NCBI GenBank assembly: GCA_900313925.1
Contig: OMTF01000018.1
Location: 1-38,644, forward strand
From: an uncultured Eubacteriales bacterium
GTDB lineage: Bacteria; Bacillota; Clostridia; Oscillospirales; Oscillospiraceae
Reading direction: 5' to 3'
DNA: 38,644 nucleotides
Part shown: in pieces, positions 1-8,994 of the stretch
Layout: each line of letters begins with the position of its first letter
Position numbering within the stretch: position 1 is the stretch's first letter
Position numbers and translations under genes: made by a program
Notes under the pieces: model-generated
Databases searched by the model: none
What the model was told of the DNA's origin: nothing
The model's input: the letters and a program-made list of their open reading frames with translations, nothing else

Positions 1-151
1 CGATGCATGCGGCGGGATCGGTCAATTCCGCGGGATGATATCCCTTTGCGTTGATTTTTGATTTCGAGAGTTGAAGGATGTGTTTCGGGCACGCACGAGT
101 GCAGAGCCCGCAGCCTTTGCATGCGCTCTCATCGATGGTGGTTCTGACCAT
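1..151 (-). CDS. 4Fe-4S ferredoxin-like subunit, N-terminal part (runs off the window)
   Basis: Only the first 50 residues are present; the gene continues beyond base 1. The start ATG (149-151) is preceded by an AGAGG ribosome site. Residues 11-21 contain the pattern CxxCGLCxxxCP (Cys11, 14, 17 and 21), which ligates one 4Fe-4S cluster. The short N-terminus, the early cluster motif and the following KGYHPAEL segment resemble the delta (ferredoxin) subunit of 2-oxoacid:ferredoxin oxidoreductases (KorD/VorD type), where it passes electrons from the oxidoreductase to free ferredoxin. That assignment is an inference, because the partner subunits would lie outside the window. A generic ferredoxin-domain protein is the alternative. 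Confidence 0.75.
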   Translation of the reverse strand, partial: MVRTTIDESACKGCGLCTRACPKHILQLSKSKINAKGYHPAELTDPAACI

Positions 152-240
152 TCATGTCCCTCTTTTCTGCTCATAATTTCTGGGAAAAATTTTCCCACAC
201 GGTGTCCGTCGATTCTCCGTTCTCGGCATACACCGGTTTC

Positions 241-269
241 ATCTTAGCATAGGCAAAGATAATCATCAA
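241..269 (-). promoter_or_regulatory. Sigma-A promoter of the ferredoxin gene
   Basis: On the minus strand TTGATG (264-269) and TAAGAT (241-246) are separated by exactly 17 bp, giving a start near 235 and a leader of about 85 nt. Confidence 0.6.
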
Positions 270-477
270 TTGAAATCTGCTGATTTTGCATCATTTAAAA
301 TAAATTTATTCCTTTTTTATAAACTAATAAATTTGTTTTTGTGCAATATTCCTCTTTGTTAGTTTTTTTGCATTTTGCATTCAGACCTTGCCCGCTTTTC
401 GGCGGAGCGGGTCGGTGCTTCCGTCCTCCGGAAAATCTCCCCCGATCGCAGTTTTCCGTATTGTTTTTCGCGGAACA

Positions 478-486
478 TGGTATAAT
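478..486 (+). promoter_or_regulatory. Extended -10 promoter of proBA
   Basis: A perfect TATAAT (481-486) is preceded by TGG, the extended -10 element. No good -35 hexamer is seen at 17 bp, as is usual for this promoter class. The leader would be about 35 nt. Confidence 0.65.
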
Positions 487-525
487 ATTCTTACTATTTC
501 TCCGGAAAGAAAGGGGGTGGCGCCA

Positions 526-1308
526 GTGCGGCTGGTCGTAAAGGTCGGAACTTCTACGATTGCCTATCCGACGGGGCACCTCAATATCCGCCGCGTTGAA
601 ATGCTGTGCAAAGTTCTCAGCGATATTGCCAATGCGGGAAATAACGTGATCCTGGTTTCCTCCGGTGCAATCGGCGTCGGAGCAGGAAAACTGGGAATGA
701 TGGGCCGGCCTCCGGATATGCCGACAAAGCAGGCTGCGGCGGCAATCGGTCAGAGCGAGCTCATGTATGAGTATGATAAAATCTTTTCCGAATACAACCA
801 TACGGTTGCCCAGATCCTTCTGACCGCGGAGGATGTGGAGGAACCGCAGCGATGCGCAAATTTCCGCAGTACAATATTCCGGCTGCTGGAACTGCATGCT
901 ATACCGATCATCAACGAAAACGACACCGTTGCAACCGCGGAAATCGCGTTGGGCGACAACGACACGCTGGGGGCCATCGTGGCTTCGGTGATCCGGGCCG
1001 ACCTGCTCGTGCTGATGAGTGATATTGACGGTTTGTATTCGGCTGATCCCAACCTGCACCCGGATGCCCGCTTCATTGCGGAAGTTGAGGAGATTACGCC
1101 GGAAATCGAGGCGCTTGCCGGCGGCACGGAATATAAGTTCGGAACCGGCGGCATGCGCACGAAAGTACACGCCGCGCATATTGCGACGGAGCATGGAACC
1201 GACATGGTCGTCATGAGCGGACGTCACCCGGATCTTCTCTATGACCTGCTTGAGGGAAAACCCGTAGGTACCCGGTTTTTCGCGAAAAAGGAGAATGATA
1301 CTTTATGA
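526..1308 (+). CDS. proB: Glutamate 5-kinase
   Basis: ATP-dependent phosphorylation of L-glutamate to glutamyl 5-phosphate, the first step of proline synthesis in the cytoplasm. The GTG start at 526 is chosen because AAGGGGGTG (511-519) sits just upstream and the protein then begins at the first conserved strand, RLVVKVGTST. An upstream in-frame ATG at 388 lies before the promoter. The 260 residues show the amino-acid kinase fold: the SSGAIGVGAGKLG loop, PIINENDTV and GDNDTLGA for glutamate binding, LMSDIDGLY, and the FGTGGMRTK loop. The C-terminal PUA domain of the longer (about 367 aa) enterobacterial enzyme is absent, so this is the short form. It overlaps proA by 4 bp (ATGA), which implies coupled translation. 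Confidence 0.96.
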   Translation: MRLVVKVGTSTIAYPTGHLNIRRVEMLCKVLSDIANAGNNVILVSSGAIGVGAGKLGMMGRPPDMPTKQAAAAIGQSELMYEYDKIFSEYNHTVAQILLTAEDVEEPQRCANFRSTIFRLLELHAIPIINENDTVATAEIALGDNDTLGAIVASVIRADLLVLMSDIDGLYSADPNLHPDARFIAEVEEITPEIEALAGGTEYKFGTGGMRTKVHAAHIATEHGTDMVVMSGRHPDLLYDLLEGKPVGTRFFAKKENDTL

Positions 1309-2561
1309 CAACACGGGAAATTATTGAAGCAGCCGCTGCCTGCAAGAAGCAGATCGGACTGGCAGACACGCAGACGAAGAATCGCGCGCTGCTTTTTATG
1401 GCAGAGGAACTGGAGGCGCATCAGGCGCAGATTCTGGAAGCCAATGCGGCAGACATGGAGGAAAGCCGGGGAATCTACGGGGAAGTGAAGCTGGACCGGC
1501 TTCTGCTTACGGAAGACCGCATTGCCGCCATGGCGGCGGGCATTCGCGATGTTGCTGCTCTGCCGGATCCCGTAGGTAAAGTTCTGCGCCGGGTAGAGCG
1601 CCCCAATGGTTTAGTCATTGAGAAGACCGCGCAGCCGATGGGCGTCGTCGCGATTATCTATGAGTCCCGCCCCAATGTGACCAGTGATGCCGCGGTACTG
1701 GCGCTGAAAGCCGGAAGTTCCTGCATCCTGCGCAGCGGAAAGGAAGCGTGGGGCAGCGCCTACGCAATCGTCACGGCACTGAAGGAAGGCCTGAAGCGCG
1801 CGGCCCTCCCCGAAGGCTGCATCGGGCTTATCGAGGATACAAGCCGGGAAAGCAGTCGGGAATTGATGACAGCGAAAGGGCTTGTTGATCTTCTTATTCC
1901 CCGAGGCGGCGCCGGACTGATCCGCGCCTGCTGCGAGAATGCGACCGTTCCCGTCATACAGACCGGAAACGGCATCTGCCACGTCTTTGTGGATGCCAGC
2001 GCCGACCCGGAGATGGCTGTCAATATCGTAGAGAACGCAAAGGCCAGCCGTCCGAGCGTCTGCAACTCGGAAGAGGACTGCCTTGTGCATAAGGATATTG
2101 CGCCGGTGTTTCTGCCGCTTCTGGCGGACCGGCTGGGCGCAAAGCGGCAGGCGGAGGGAAAGCCTCCTGTGGAGCTTCGAATCGATCGCCGCGCTGCCCA
2201 GTATATTGCGGGAACGCCGGCATCTCCTGAAGATTTCGACACGGAATTTCTGGGCTATATTCTGGGGGTGCGCGTCGTGGACAGCGTTGAAGAGGCGATA
2301 GCCCATATTGCTGCGCATTCCACGCACCACAGCGACGCAATCGTTACGCGAAACGCCGAATCCGAGAAGAAGTTTCTCGCGCAGGTAGACTCGGCGGCTG
2401 TCTATGTGAACGCTTCCACGCGTTTTACGGACGGCGGTGAATTCGGTCTTGGATGCGAAATGGGAATATCCACCCAGAAACTTCACGCACGCGGTCCGAT
2501 GGGATTAGAAGAGCTTTGCACGTACAAATATATCATCCACGGAAACGGACAGATACGCTGA
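1305..2561 (+). CDS. proA: Glutamate-5-semialdehyde dehydrogenase (gamma-glutamyl phosphate reductase)
   Basis: NADPH-dependent reduction of glutamyl 5-phosphate to glutamate 5-semialdehyde, second step of proline synthesis, likely in a complex with ProB. The length of 418 aa is normal for the family. Motifs in order are MGVVAIIYESRPNV (112-125), LIPRGGAGLI (197-206), VPVIQTGNGICHVFVD (215-230) and the catalytic cysteine Cys253 in RPSVCNSEE. The C-terminal part carries the conserved FTDGGEFGLGCEMGIS segment. The start overlaps the proB stop. No proC is present in the window. Confidence 0.97.
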   Translation: MTTREIIEAAAACKKQIGLADTQTKNRALLFMAEELEAHQAQILEANAADMEESRGIYGEVKLDRLLLTEDRIAAMAAGIRDVAALPDPVGKVLRRVERPNGLVIEKTAQPMGVVAIIYESRPNVTSDAAVLALKAGSSCILRSGKEAWGSAYAIVTALKEGLKRAALPEGCIGLIEDTSRESSRELMTAKGLVDLLIPRGGAGLIRACCENATVPVIQTGNGICHVFVDASADPEMAVNIVENAKASRPSVCNSEEDCLVHKDIAPVFLPLLADRLGAKRQAEGKPPVELRIDRRAAQYIAGTPASPEDFDTEFLGYILGVRVVDSVEEAIAHIAAHSTHHSDAIVTRNAESEKKFLAQVDSAAVYVNASTRFTDGGEFGLGCEMGISTQKLHARGPMGLEELCTYKYIIHGNGQIR

Positions 2562-2689
2562 TTTAAAAACGATCCTCCGCGGCAGATTTCACGGTGCTAT
2601 GCCTGGAAGTTTGCGCGCGAAGCCGCTGTTTTCAGAGGCGGAAAGGGATCTTTATCCAGTCAAAGGCTTTTGGGGAGGAAACAACAGCC

Positions 2690-4801
2690 ATGGATAAAAA
2701 GAATGCGGAGAAGCAAAGAAAGCAAAAGCGGGTTTCCCTCCGGAGCCGGATCCGTTATGCCTTTGACAGCATTATGTCGCGTGGTACCATGTCCAAAGTG
2801 CTCCTTCTGCTGATTTTCAGCTGCGTCGTCATTCTGATCCTTGCTTTCATCGACTACGAGATTGAAAAGAGTGTGCAGAAAGAAATTACCCAGACGCTCT
2901 GGGACACCCTCAACCATACATTTGATCCCGGAAATCTCTACGGCGATGAACGAAGTTCCGGTTCTCTCACCGTCATGCTGATCGCAACGCTTTTCGGCAT
3001 GTTCTTTACAGCAACACTGATCTCCATCATTAACAATGGTTTGGAAAACCGGATGGAACAGCTTTCCAGAGGAAAATCCAAGGTTCTGGAGGCGGAGCAT
3101 ACGATCCTCCTCGGATTTTCCGAAGTCACCTATATTATTCTCGGAGAACTGATTCGTGCCAATGAAAATCAGAACGGCCGTCAGGTGATCGTCGTGATGG
3201 ATTCTTCCCATGAAAAAGCGGACATGGAAGATTCCATCTACCGGCATATTCCGCGCTTTCTTGCCGACCTGTCCCCCCGGGCGCAGCGGCAGGCCATGAA
3301 GCATACGAAAATCGTCTGCCGGAAAGGGCATATTTACAGCGAAGCGGATCTTAACATGTGTTCCATCAATGAATGCCGTTCCATTATTATCAACAGCGTC
3401 GATGACGCCCACACCGTAAAAGCCATCATGGCGTGCGGAGCTGCGATCGATCGCATCCGGGAGTCCGGCAGGAGCCGGGATCTCCCGTATATCACAGCTG
3501 TCGTTATGAAGCGGGATAACGTGGATTCCGCAATTATTGCAGGCCGGGGACATCTCGAGGTTATCTGCTATGAAGACGTCATGTCCCGCATAATTGCCAG
3601 TTCCAGCCGAATGCCCGGCCTGTCCTATGTATTTTCCGAAATTTTCGATTATATCGGCAACGAATGCTACAGCATTGCGAAAGACGCCGTCCCTCTTCCG
3701 ACCGGCACTTCCTTTGCAAAGCTGGGCCGCTACGGCGTCAATCAATACCTGAAGAACTGCATTATTATAGGCGGGTACAGGAAAGATGATCTGAAAGATG
3801 TCTCCGTTGCGGAGCGAATCCGGGATCCGTTTAAAACCATCGTCAGCTGCCTCATACCCACGATGCCCTATGCTTCACTGGAAGAAATGGATCACTTGTA
3901 CATTCTGGAAGACGACGATAATGCGGTTGCCGTCTGTGAAAATCAGAATGGAGTGTTTCGTGCGCCCGCAGCAGTGCGCTCTCCTTCCGTAAAGGACCAT
4001 TACGTCGTCATCGGAAACGGGGCTCTCATTATGATTGTCCTAAACCGCCTGAATGACTTTCTGCCGGAAGGCACTCCAGTTACGGTCATTACCTATCCCG
4101 GCTCGGCCCCGCTTCCCTTCAGGCCGGAGAAGAATCGCAGCAAGAGGATTCAGGTGCAGACCGTCTGCGCCAGTCTGGAAGACTACTTTTCCGTATCTGA
4201 AGTTCTGCCGGAGGATGCAACAAGCGTACTCATTCTTGCGGATGATCCCGGAGAGAAGGAAGACGCAATTGCGGATAAGGAAAACCGTCTCGTAGAAGAT
4301 GTCATCGACGAACGGACTCTTTCCCGGCTGCTGTTTCTTCGGCAAATCCGCGAAGATCGGAACGCTTCCTTCAATATTACCTGCGAAATCAATTTGGATC
4401 GGAACCGGCAGCTTGCGGAATATACCGGTACGGAAGACTTTATTGTCGGCTCCCGCATTTCCGCACTGATTATCACGCAGATTTCGCAGACCCGCTCTCT
4501 GCACCGGCTTTACGCCGAGCTGCTTGACCCGTTCGGAACCGAATTTTATTTCCGTCGGGCGGCTGATTATATGGAGCTTTCCGCCCCGGAAGGAATCAGT
4601 GTTTACGATGCTCTCGCCGCCTGTGCCGCGCACAATGAGGTATTTATCGGGTTCCGACTGGAAGACCGGAAGGTTCCCGGAAGATATAAAAGGCCGCTCA
4701 TTAATCCCCCGAAATGGGAGAATAAAGGCGGCCGGGAAATTCTGAGACGATACTCCCTGCACGAAAACGATCTTTTTGTTGTTTTGGCAGGGGACAGCTG
4801 A
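2690..4801 (+). CDS. CASTOR/POLLUX-type ion channel with tandem RCK-like domains
   Basis: Probably a cation channel of the CASTOR/POLLUX/DMI1 family in the plasma membrane. The ATG at 2690 is chosen because GGAGG lies at 2674-2678; longer in-frame starts have no ribosome site. The 703 residues begin with a basic cytoplasmic tail, a membrane helix at about 36-54, a pore-like segment containing a DPGN filter-type motif at about 77-86, and a second helix at about 93-115. Next comes NRMEQLSRGKSKVLEAEHT, the family signature that leads into a Rossmann-like RCK domain (HTILLGFSEV, from about 135). A second Rossmann-like domain starts near 460 (HYVVIGNGALIM). The role is inferred from plant nuclear channels; bacterial members are little studied. 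It lies about 130 bp after proA, so co-transcription is possible. The ion cannot be told from the sequence. Confidence 0.82.
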   Translation: MDKKNAEKQRKQKRVSLRSRIRYAFDSIMSRGTMSKVLLLLIFSCVVILILAFIDYEIEKSVQKEITQTLWDTLNHTFDPGNLYGDERSSGSLTVMLIATLFGMFFTATLISIINNGLENRMEQLSRGKSKVLEAEHTILLGFSEVTYIILGELIRANENQNGRQVIVVMDSSHEKADMEDSIYRHIPRFLADLSPRAQRQAMKHTKIVCRKGHIYSEADLNMCSINECRSIIINSVDDAHTVKAIMACGAAIDRIRESGRSRDLPYITAVVMKRDNVDSAIIAGRGHLEVICYEDVMSRIIASSSRMPGLSYVFSEIFDYIGNECYSIAKDAVPLPTGTSFAKLGRYGVNQYLKNCIIIGGYRKDDLKDVSVAERIRDPFKTIVSCLIPTMPYASLEEMDHLYILEDDDNAVAVCENQNGVFRAPAAVRSPSVKDHYVVIGNGALIMIVLNRLNDFLPEGTPVTVITYPGSAPLPFRPEKNRSKRIQVQTVCASLEDYFSVSEVLPEDATSVLILADDPGEKEDAIADKENRLVEDVIDERTLSRLLFLRQIREDRNASFNITCEINLDRNRQLAEYTGTEDFIVGSRISALIITQISQTRSLHRLYAELLDPFGTEFYFRRAADYMELSAPEGISVYDALAACAAHNEVFIGFRLEDRKVPGRYKRPLINPPKWENKGGREILRRYSLHENDLFVVLAGDS

Positions 4802-4812
4802 ATCCTTTCGCA

Positions 4813-4841
4813 TTCCGAATTTCCCGATCGGGAAATCGGAA
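4813..4841. terminator. Hairpin between convergent genes, probable bidirectional terminator
   Basis: TTCCG and ATTTCCC pair with GGGAAAT and CGGAA around GATC, with a single bulged A. It lies in the 43 bp gap between the ends of the channel gene and ribH. There is no strong T-run on either side, so its efficiency is uncertain. Confidence 0.5.
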
Positions 4842-4844
4842 GCG

Positions 4845-5312
4845 TCAGATTTCTATATTCCGCAGGAGGTTTACCATCTCAATGGCCGAGCAGGCTGCGT
4901 CGTATCCTTTGTTTCCGGATTTGGTTCCGGCTCTTTCGATCGCCTGTTCCAGATTATCCGTCGTCAGAACCCCGAAGAGTACCGGCACGCCGGTTTCCAG
5001 GCCGACCGTCGCGATTCCCTTGCTTACTTCGGCGCACACATACTCATAGTGCCCCGTAGCCCCGCGGATTACGGCGCCCAGGCAAATCACGGCATCGTAT
5101 TTTCCGGATTCAGCCATTTTTTTAGCGATAAGGGGAATTTCAAACGCTCCCGGCACCCAGGCAAGGTCGATATCGTCCGTAAGGACACCGTGACGCAGCA
5201 GTGCGTCCTCCGCACCCCCGACCAGCTTGCTGACGATAAACTCATTGAACCGGGCTGCTACAATGCCGATCTTTACTTTTCCCGCTACTACATTGCCTTC
5301 CAATACGTTCAT
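4845..5312 (-). CDS. ribH: 6,7-dimethyl-8-ribityllumazine synthase
   Basis: Condenses 5-amino-6-ribitylaminouracil with 3,4-dihydroxy-2-butanone 4-phosphate, the penultimate step of riboflavin synthesis. The 155 aa are the full family length. Visible motifs are AARFNEFI (19-26), VPGAFEIP (53-60), the phosphate and active-site segment [11 protein letters not shown] with the catalytic His88, and [16 protein letters not shown] near the C-terminus. GGAGG lies 10 bases before the ATG. It is the last gene of the rib operon, 54 bp after ribBA. Lumazine synthases usually form pentamers or 60-mer capsids. Confidence 0.97.
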   Translation of the reverse strand: MNVLEGNVVAGKVKIGIVAARFNEFIVSKLVGGAEDALLRHGVLTDDIDLAWVPGAFEIPLIAKKMAESGKYDAVICLGAVIRGATGHYEYVCAEVSKGIATVGLETGVPVLFGVLTTDNLEQAIERAGTKSGNKGYDAACSAIEMVNLLRNIEI

Positions 5313-5366
5313 ACTTTATTTTCCTCCGTTTGCATAGATTTTCCGCTTGACGGCTTACGGTCCGCA

Positions 5367-6572
5367 TCACTGATAGTTTGTCAGATGATGCATTTTCTCC
5401 TGCTTCGTTTTGAGATACTTATAGTCATATTTCTGCGGCTTTATCTGAATGGGCACCCGTTCCACGATGGAAATGCCGTAGCCGGACAGGCCGGAAATCT
5501 TTTTTGGATTGTTCGTCAGAAGCCGCAGCTTGCACGCGCCGATATCCCGAAGAATCTGCGCTCCGATGCCATAGTCCCGCTTGTCCGGCGGAAACCCCAG
5601 CTTAATATTTGCATCCACCGTATCGTAGCCTTCCTCCTGCAGGGCATAGGCCTTTATTTTATTGATAAGGCCGATTCCGCGTCCTTCCTGCCGCAGATAC
5701 AGCAGGACGCCCCGTCCTTCCTCCGCAATCTGCCGCATAGCCTGATGCAGCTGCTCGCCGCAGTCGCAGCGACGGGAGCCGAAGACATCGCCCGTAAGGC
5801 ATTCCGAATGCACGCGGCATAATACCGGTTCTCCGTTGGCAACATCTCCCATCGTAAGGACGACATGGTGTTCCCCATTGACCGTGTTCTGATATCCAAG
5901 AATTCGAAAATTTCCGAATTCCGTCGGGAGGTTTGCCTCTGCGACCCGCTGCACCATGCTTTCCGTTCGAAGTCTGTACCGGATCAGATCTTCGATCGCA
6001 ACAACTGTAAGTGCATGCTGCTCTGCGAATTTCAGAAGTTCTCCCGTACGCATCATGGTACCGTCCTCCCGCATGATTTCACAGCAGAGACCGCAGGCTT
6101 TCAAGCCGGCAATGCGGCAGAGGTCCACGGTCGCCTCCGTATGCCCGGCGCGGACTAAAACACCGCCTTCCCTCGCCCGCAGCGGAAACATGTGGCCCGG
6201 ACGCCGGAAGTCCTCCGGCCGGGCTCCGTCCGCCGCAACGGCAAGAGCCGTGATCGACCGTTCCGCCGCGGAGATTCCCGTCGTAGTGCTGTTGTGATCG
6301 ATTGAAACCGTAAACGCCGTACAGTGGTTGTCGGTATTGAGATCCACCATCTGCGTGAGGTGCAGGGCGTCGCAAAGCTCTCCGCTCATGGGCATGCAGA
6401 TCAGCCCCTTTGCATAGGACGCCATGAAGTTTACGTTCTGCTGCGTTGCAAACTGTGCAGCGCAGACTAAATCTCCTTCGTTTTCCCGGTCCGGGTCATC
6501 GATGACAAGGATAAGCTTTCCCTGCCGCAGATCCTCGGCCGCCTTTTCAATTGCATCGATTCTGTCCGCCAT
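5367..6572 (-). CDS. ribBA: Bifunctional 3,4-dihydroxy-2-butanone-4-phosphate synthase / GTP cyclohydrolase II
   Basis: Provides both entry reactions of riboflavin synthesis: ribulose 5-phosphate to the four-carbon unit, and GTP to the pyrimidine intermediate. The ATG at 6572 is chosen because a perfect AGGAGG (6580-6585) lies 7 bases upstream; the open frame extends further but runs into ribE. The product is 401 aa. The N-terminal RibB half has the acidic [10 protein letters not shown] loop and the MPMSGELCD segment. The C-terminal RibA half has the zinc-binding pattern [18 protein letters not shown] and the [12 protein letters not shown] motif. The gene starts 11 bp after the ribE stop. Confidence 0.97.
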   Translation of the reverse strand: MADRIDAIEKAAEDLRQGKLILVIDDPDRENEGDLVCAAQFATQQNVNFMASYAKGLICMPMSGELCDALHLTQMVDLNTDNHCTAFTVSIDHNSTTTGISAAERSITALAVAADGARPEDFRRPGHMFPLRAREGGVLVRAGHTEATVDLCRIAGLKACGLCCEIMREDGTMMRTGELLKFAEQHALTVVAIEDLIRYRLRTESMVQRVAEANLPTEFGNFRILGYQNTVNGEHHVVLTMGDVANGEPVLCRVHSECLTGDVFGSRRCDCGEQLHQAMRQIAEEGRGVLLYLRQEGRGIGLINKIKAYALQEEGYDTVDANIKLGFPPDKRDYGIGAQILRDIGACKLRLLTNNPKKISGLSGYGISIVERVPIQIKPQKYDYKYLKTKQEKMHHLTNYQ

Positions 6573-6583
6573 AGCTATTCCTC

Positions 6584-7237
6584 CTAAAAGCCGTATTTTC
6601 CCAGAAATTCCTTCGTTATGCCGCCTCGCTCTTCCAGGATTCCGCTCTCCGGCGGGTGCAGCAGCTTTTCTACGTATTTCGCCAGAATGTCGCATTCAAT
6701 GTTTACAATGTCACCGGGTTTTCTCCGCCCCAAGACTGTTACATCCCGTGTGTGAGGAATCAGCGATACCTGAAAATCCGCCCTGCCTGCTGCAGCGACC
6801 GTGAGGCTCGTTCCATCCAATGCAACCGATCCTTTTTCCGCTATGTAGCGCAGCAGGTTCGCCGGTGCCGTCACTGTAAACCAGACGGCATTTTCATCCT
6901 CCCGCACCGCCGAAACCGTTCCGATTCCGTCAATATGGCCCGAAACAATATGGCCGCCGAAGCGCCCGTCTGCCGGCATCGCCCGCTCCAGATTCACTGC
7001 GGATCCCTGTCTTGCCTGCGAAAGCGAGCTGCGAGCCATGGTCTCCGGCATAACATCCGCCGTGAAATAACTGCTGCCAAGGCGTGTGACCGTAAGGCAT
7101 ACGCCGTTGACTGCGATGCTGTCGCCGATTCGGGTGTCTTCCAGAACAGTCCTGCAGCCGACCGTCAGAACTCCGGAATGCTTTCCGGCTTCAATTTTTT
7201 GAATTGTTCCTATTTCTTCTACGATACCCGTGAACAT
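6584..7237 (-). CDS. ribE: Riboflavin synthase, alpha subunit type
   Basis: Dismutates two molecules of dimethyl-ribityllumazine to riboflavin and the ribitylaminouracil. The 217 aa contain two repeated lumazine-binding domains: the first starts with [10 protein letters not shown], and the second is marked by [14 protein letters not shown] at about 93-106. These are hallmarks of the trimeric Firmicute and enterobacterial enzyme. The ATG shares one base with the ribD stop (TAATG), implying translational coupling. The stop codon region overlaps the ribosome site of ribBA. Confidence 0.97.
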   Translation of the reverse strand: MFTGIVEEIGTIQKIEAGKHSGVLTVGCRTVLEDTRIGDSIAVNGVCLTVTRLGSSYFTADVMPETMARSSLSQARQGSAVNLERAMPADGRFGGHIVSGHIDGIGTVSAVREDENAVWFTVTAPANLLRYIAEKGSVALDGTSLTVAAAGRADFQVSLIPHTRDVTVLGRRKPGDIVNIECDILAKYVEKLLHPPESGILEERGGITKEFLGKYGF

Positions 7238-8364
7238 TATTTTCCCTCCTCCGGTCCCGGCTGTGGGTAGCCGCAGATGCAGAAATCATCTCCAAAACGC
7301 CGTATCTGCAGTTCCCGCAGCAGAACGGCATCCTTCATGAGGGCCGCTCCGCGTCCTTCTACAGGGCTTTTTGCCTCCCGTCCGCCAATGATCTTCCCCC
7401 CCAGGAAGGCATAGACTTTCTGTACAAGACCCGCTTCGAAAAGAGAACCGTTCAGCGTACCGCCGCCTTCCACAAGGACGCTGTCTATTCCCAGCTTCCC
7501 CAGCTCTGCGAAAAGCCGGCGGAGATCGATCTTCGGCTCTGTTCCGCAGGGTAAGATTTCAACACCCGCCTTTTCCAGTCCCGCGCGCTTCTCCCGGTTT
7601 TCCCGCGCAGCAGCTGCAGTCTCCGAGCAGACATCCAGGGTCCGGATTTCCCAGGCACTTTCAGTGATCCGGGACTTCAAAGGAAGCCGAAGGTTCGAGT
7701 CGCAGATCACCCGCACAGGATTTCGTCCGCCCTCCATTCGGCAGTTAAGAAGCGGATCGTCCAGAAGAACCGTGCCGATTCCGACAAGAATTGCCCTGTA
7801 CCGATTTCGAAGGCGATGGACCGCTTCCCGTGCCTCCTTCCCCGTCACCCATTTTGAGTCGCCGCCGGCGCAGGCAATCTTTCCATCCAGACTCATCGCA
7901 TACTTGGAGACGATAAACGGAGTTCCGGTTTTTATATAATGGAAAAAAACTTCGTTGAGGCGGATGCATTCCCGCTGCAGATGCCCGGTTTCCACCTTCA
8001 CGCCGGCTTCCCGCAGAATCCGCAGCCCTCCGCCGGCAACTTTCGGATTCGGATCCTCGCTGCCGACATAGACGGCGCCGATCTTCCGCTGGAGAATGAT
8101 ATCCGTGCAGGGCGGCGTTCTTCCCGTATGGCAGCAGGGCTCCAGCGTCACATAAAGTTCCGCCCCTTCAGCATCTTCCTCCCGGCAGTGCAGCAGCGCG
8201 TTCCGTTCCGCGTGGTTTTTCCCGCATCGTTCGTGCCAGCCTTCGCTGACAATTTGGCCGTTTTTTACGACGACGCATCCGACCATCGGGTTTGGGCTGG
8301 TCCAACCCTCTCCCCGGCGGGCCAGATCGAGGGCTCTCCGCATATACTTTTCTTCGTAGCTCAT
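7237..8364 (-). CDS. ribD: Bifunctional diaminohydroxyphosphoribosylaminopyrimidine deaminase / 5-amino-6-(5-phosphoribosylamino)uracil reductase
   Basis: Carries out deamination and side-chain reduction after the GTP cyclohydrolase II step. The N-terminal deaminase domain has the zinc site His51-Ala-Glu53 and the PCC-HTGRTPPC motif (Cys77 and Cys86). The C-terminal reductase domain (from about 150) has FIVSKYAMSLDGKIA, GIGTVLLDDP and VLVEGGGTLNGS. The length of 375 aa is normal. GGAG stands just before the ATG. It is the first gene of the operon, behind the FMN riboswitch and its terminator. Confidence 0.97.
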   Translation of the reverse strand: MSYEEKYMRRALDLARRGEGWTSPNPMVGCVVVKNGQIVSEGWHERCGKNHAERNALLHCREEDAEGAELYVTLEPCCHTGRTPPCTDIILQRKIGAVYVGSEDPNPKVAGGGLRILREAGVKVETGHLQRECIRLNEVFFHYIKTGTPFIVSKYAMSLDGKIACAGGDSKWVTGKEAREAVHRLRNRYRAILVGIGTVLLDDPLLNCRMEGGRNPVRVICDSNLRLPLKSRITESAWEIRTLDVCSETAAAARENREKRAGLEKAGVEILPCGTEPKIDLRRLFAELGKLGIDSVLVEGGGTLNGSLFEAGLVQKVYAFLGGKIIGGREAKSPVEGRGAALMKDAVLLRELQIRRFGDDFCICGYPQPGPEEGK

Positions 8365-8391
8365 ACCGCTCCTTTCCCGCCTCAGGACGAG

Positions 8392-8424
8392 AAAAAACGC
8401 TCTGCAAAATCAATGCAGAGCGTT
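8392..8424 (-). terminator. Riboswitch-controlled intrinsic terminator ahead of ribD
   Basis: On the minus strand a perfect 10 bp stem (AACGCTCTGC with GCAGAGCGTT, loop of 9) is followed by a T-run. It lies between the FMN riboswitch and ribD, so it is the expression platform: FMN binding should favour it. Confidence 0.88.
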
Positions 8425-8455
8425 CGGGTCATATAAGAAAACAGAAATATATGAT

Positions 8456-8568
8456 CTTCTTCTTTCATCCGGACTATACCGTCGGTACCGGAGTTTCACC
8501 GGTTCATGCATTTCTGCTCGCGGACTATACCGCCGGTGGGGAATTTCACCCCGCCCTGAAGAATACTT
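8456..8568 (-). promoter_or_regulatory. FMN riboswitch (RFN element)
   Basis: The minus strand holds the conserved RFN blocks in order: CTTCAGGGCGGGGTGAAATT, CCACCGGCGGTATAGTCC, then the second GGTGAAACTCCGGTACCG and GACGGTATAGTCCGGATGAA ending in AGAAGA. The paired GGTGAAA and GGTATAGTCCG blocks are diagnostic. It senses FMN and represses the rib operon by transcription termination. Confidence 0.97.
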
Positions 8569-8585
8569 GTGCTGTTGCTGAATTC

Positions 8586-8614
8586 AGTGTAGTCTCCTGC
8601 CGCGCGGAAGTCAA
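8586..8614 (-). promoter_or_regulatory. Sigma-A promoter of the rib operon
   Basis: TTGACT (8609-8614) and TACACT (8586-8591) are 17 bp apart on the minus strand. The start point falls just upstream of the riboswitch. Confidence 0.8.
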
Positions 8615-8640
8615 GATGATCGCGCATTCGGAGAAAAGGA

Positions 8641-8994
8641 TTATTTTATAAATCCGGCCATATCCTTTTCGGCTTTCTGGACAAACTCATCGTAGCTCTT
8701 CGGAAGCTGCTCAAGCAGATATCTCTTTTCCTTGCCGGTCTCGATTTCCTCATCAACAAGAACGGTACGGCTCAGATAGTCGCGAATCAGTTCCTCTTCA
8801 TACACTTCGGCATCCAAATAGTATTTCCCGTCCTTCTCATCGCAGTATATGTCGAAAACGAAGGAAAATTTACCGGAAGTAACGGTCCATTTGTCCTTTT
8901 CCGCATTCAATTTCTCCCGGTTGCCGCTGCCGATGAGCTCCAGCAGTTCATTGTAGTCTTTCTCAGTAAATTTACTCCAGTCAAAAGATGCCAT
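8641..8994 (-). CDS. Small acidic protein of unknown function (117 aa)
   Basis: Not recognised. The gene is supported by AGGAGGT about 7 bases before the ATG and a good promoter at 9129-9157. The product is a small soluble protein rich in Glu, Lys and Asp, with no signal peptide, membrane helix or Cys pair. It begins with MASFDWSKFTEKDYNELLEL, alternates likely helices with a WTVTSGKFSFVFDIY strand pattern, and ends with LPKSYDEFVQKAEKDM. It ends 27 bp before the -35 of the rib promoter on the same strand, but has its own promoter. No link to riboflavin metabolism is shown. Confidence 0.75.
   Translation of the reverse strand: MASFDWSKFTEKDYNELLELIGSGNREKLNAEKDKWTVTSGKFSFVFDIYCDEKDGKYYLDAEVYEEELIRDYLSRTVLVDEEIETGKEKRYLLEQLPKSYDEFVQKAEKDMAGFIK

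Larger units (their letters stand above)
152..525. other. Divergent intergenic region between the ferredoxin gene and proB
   Basis: This gene-free, AT-rich stretch carries the leftward ferredoxin promoter (241-269) and the rightward proB promoter (478-486). The ferredoxin leader (about 85 nt) contains a palindrome at 181-197 (TGGGAAAA, then TTTTCCCA around a central A), which could form a small RNA hairpin or be an operator. Nothing coding was seen. Confidence 0.6.

Noticed and set aside
295..1227. Minus-strand open frame (310 codons) opposite proB
   Set aside because: Antisense to a clear glutamate kinase gene. It is His/Arg-rich and has no family resemblance.
4776..5822. Long plus-strand open frame (348 codons) opposite ribH and ribBA
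   Set aside because: It lies antisense to two clear riboflavin genes, has no ribosome site and a composition typical of a shadow frame.
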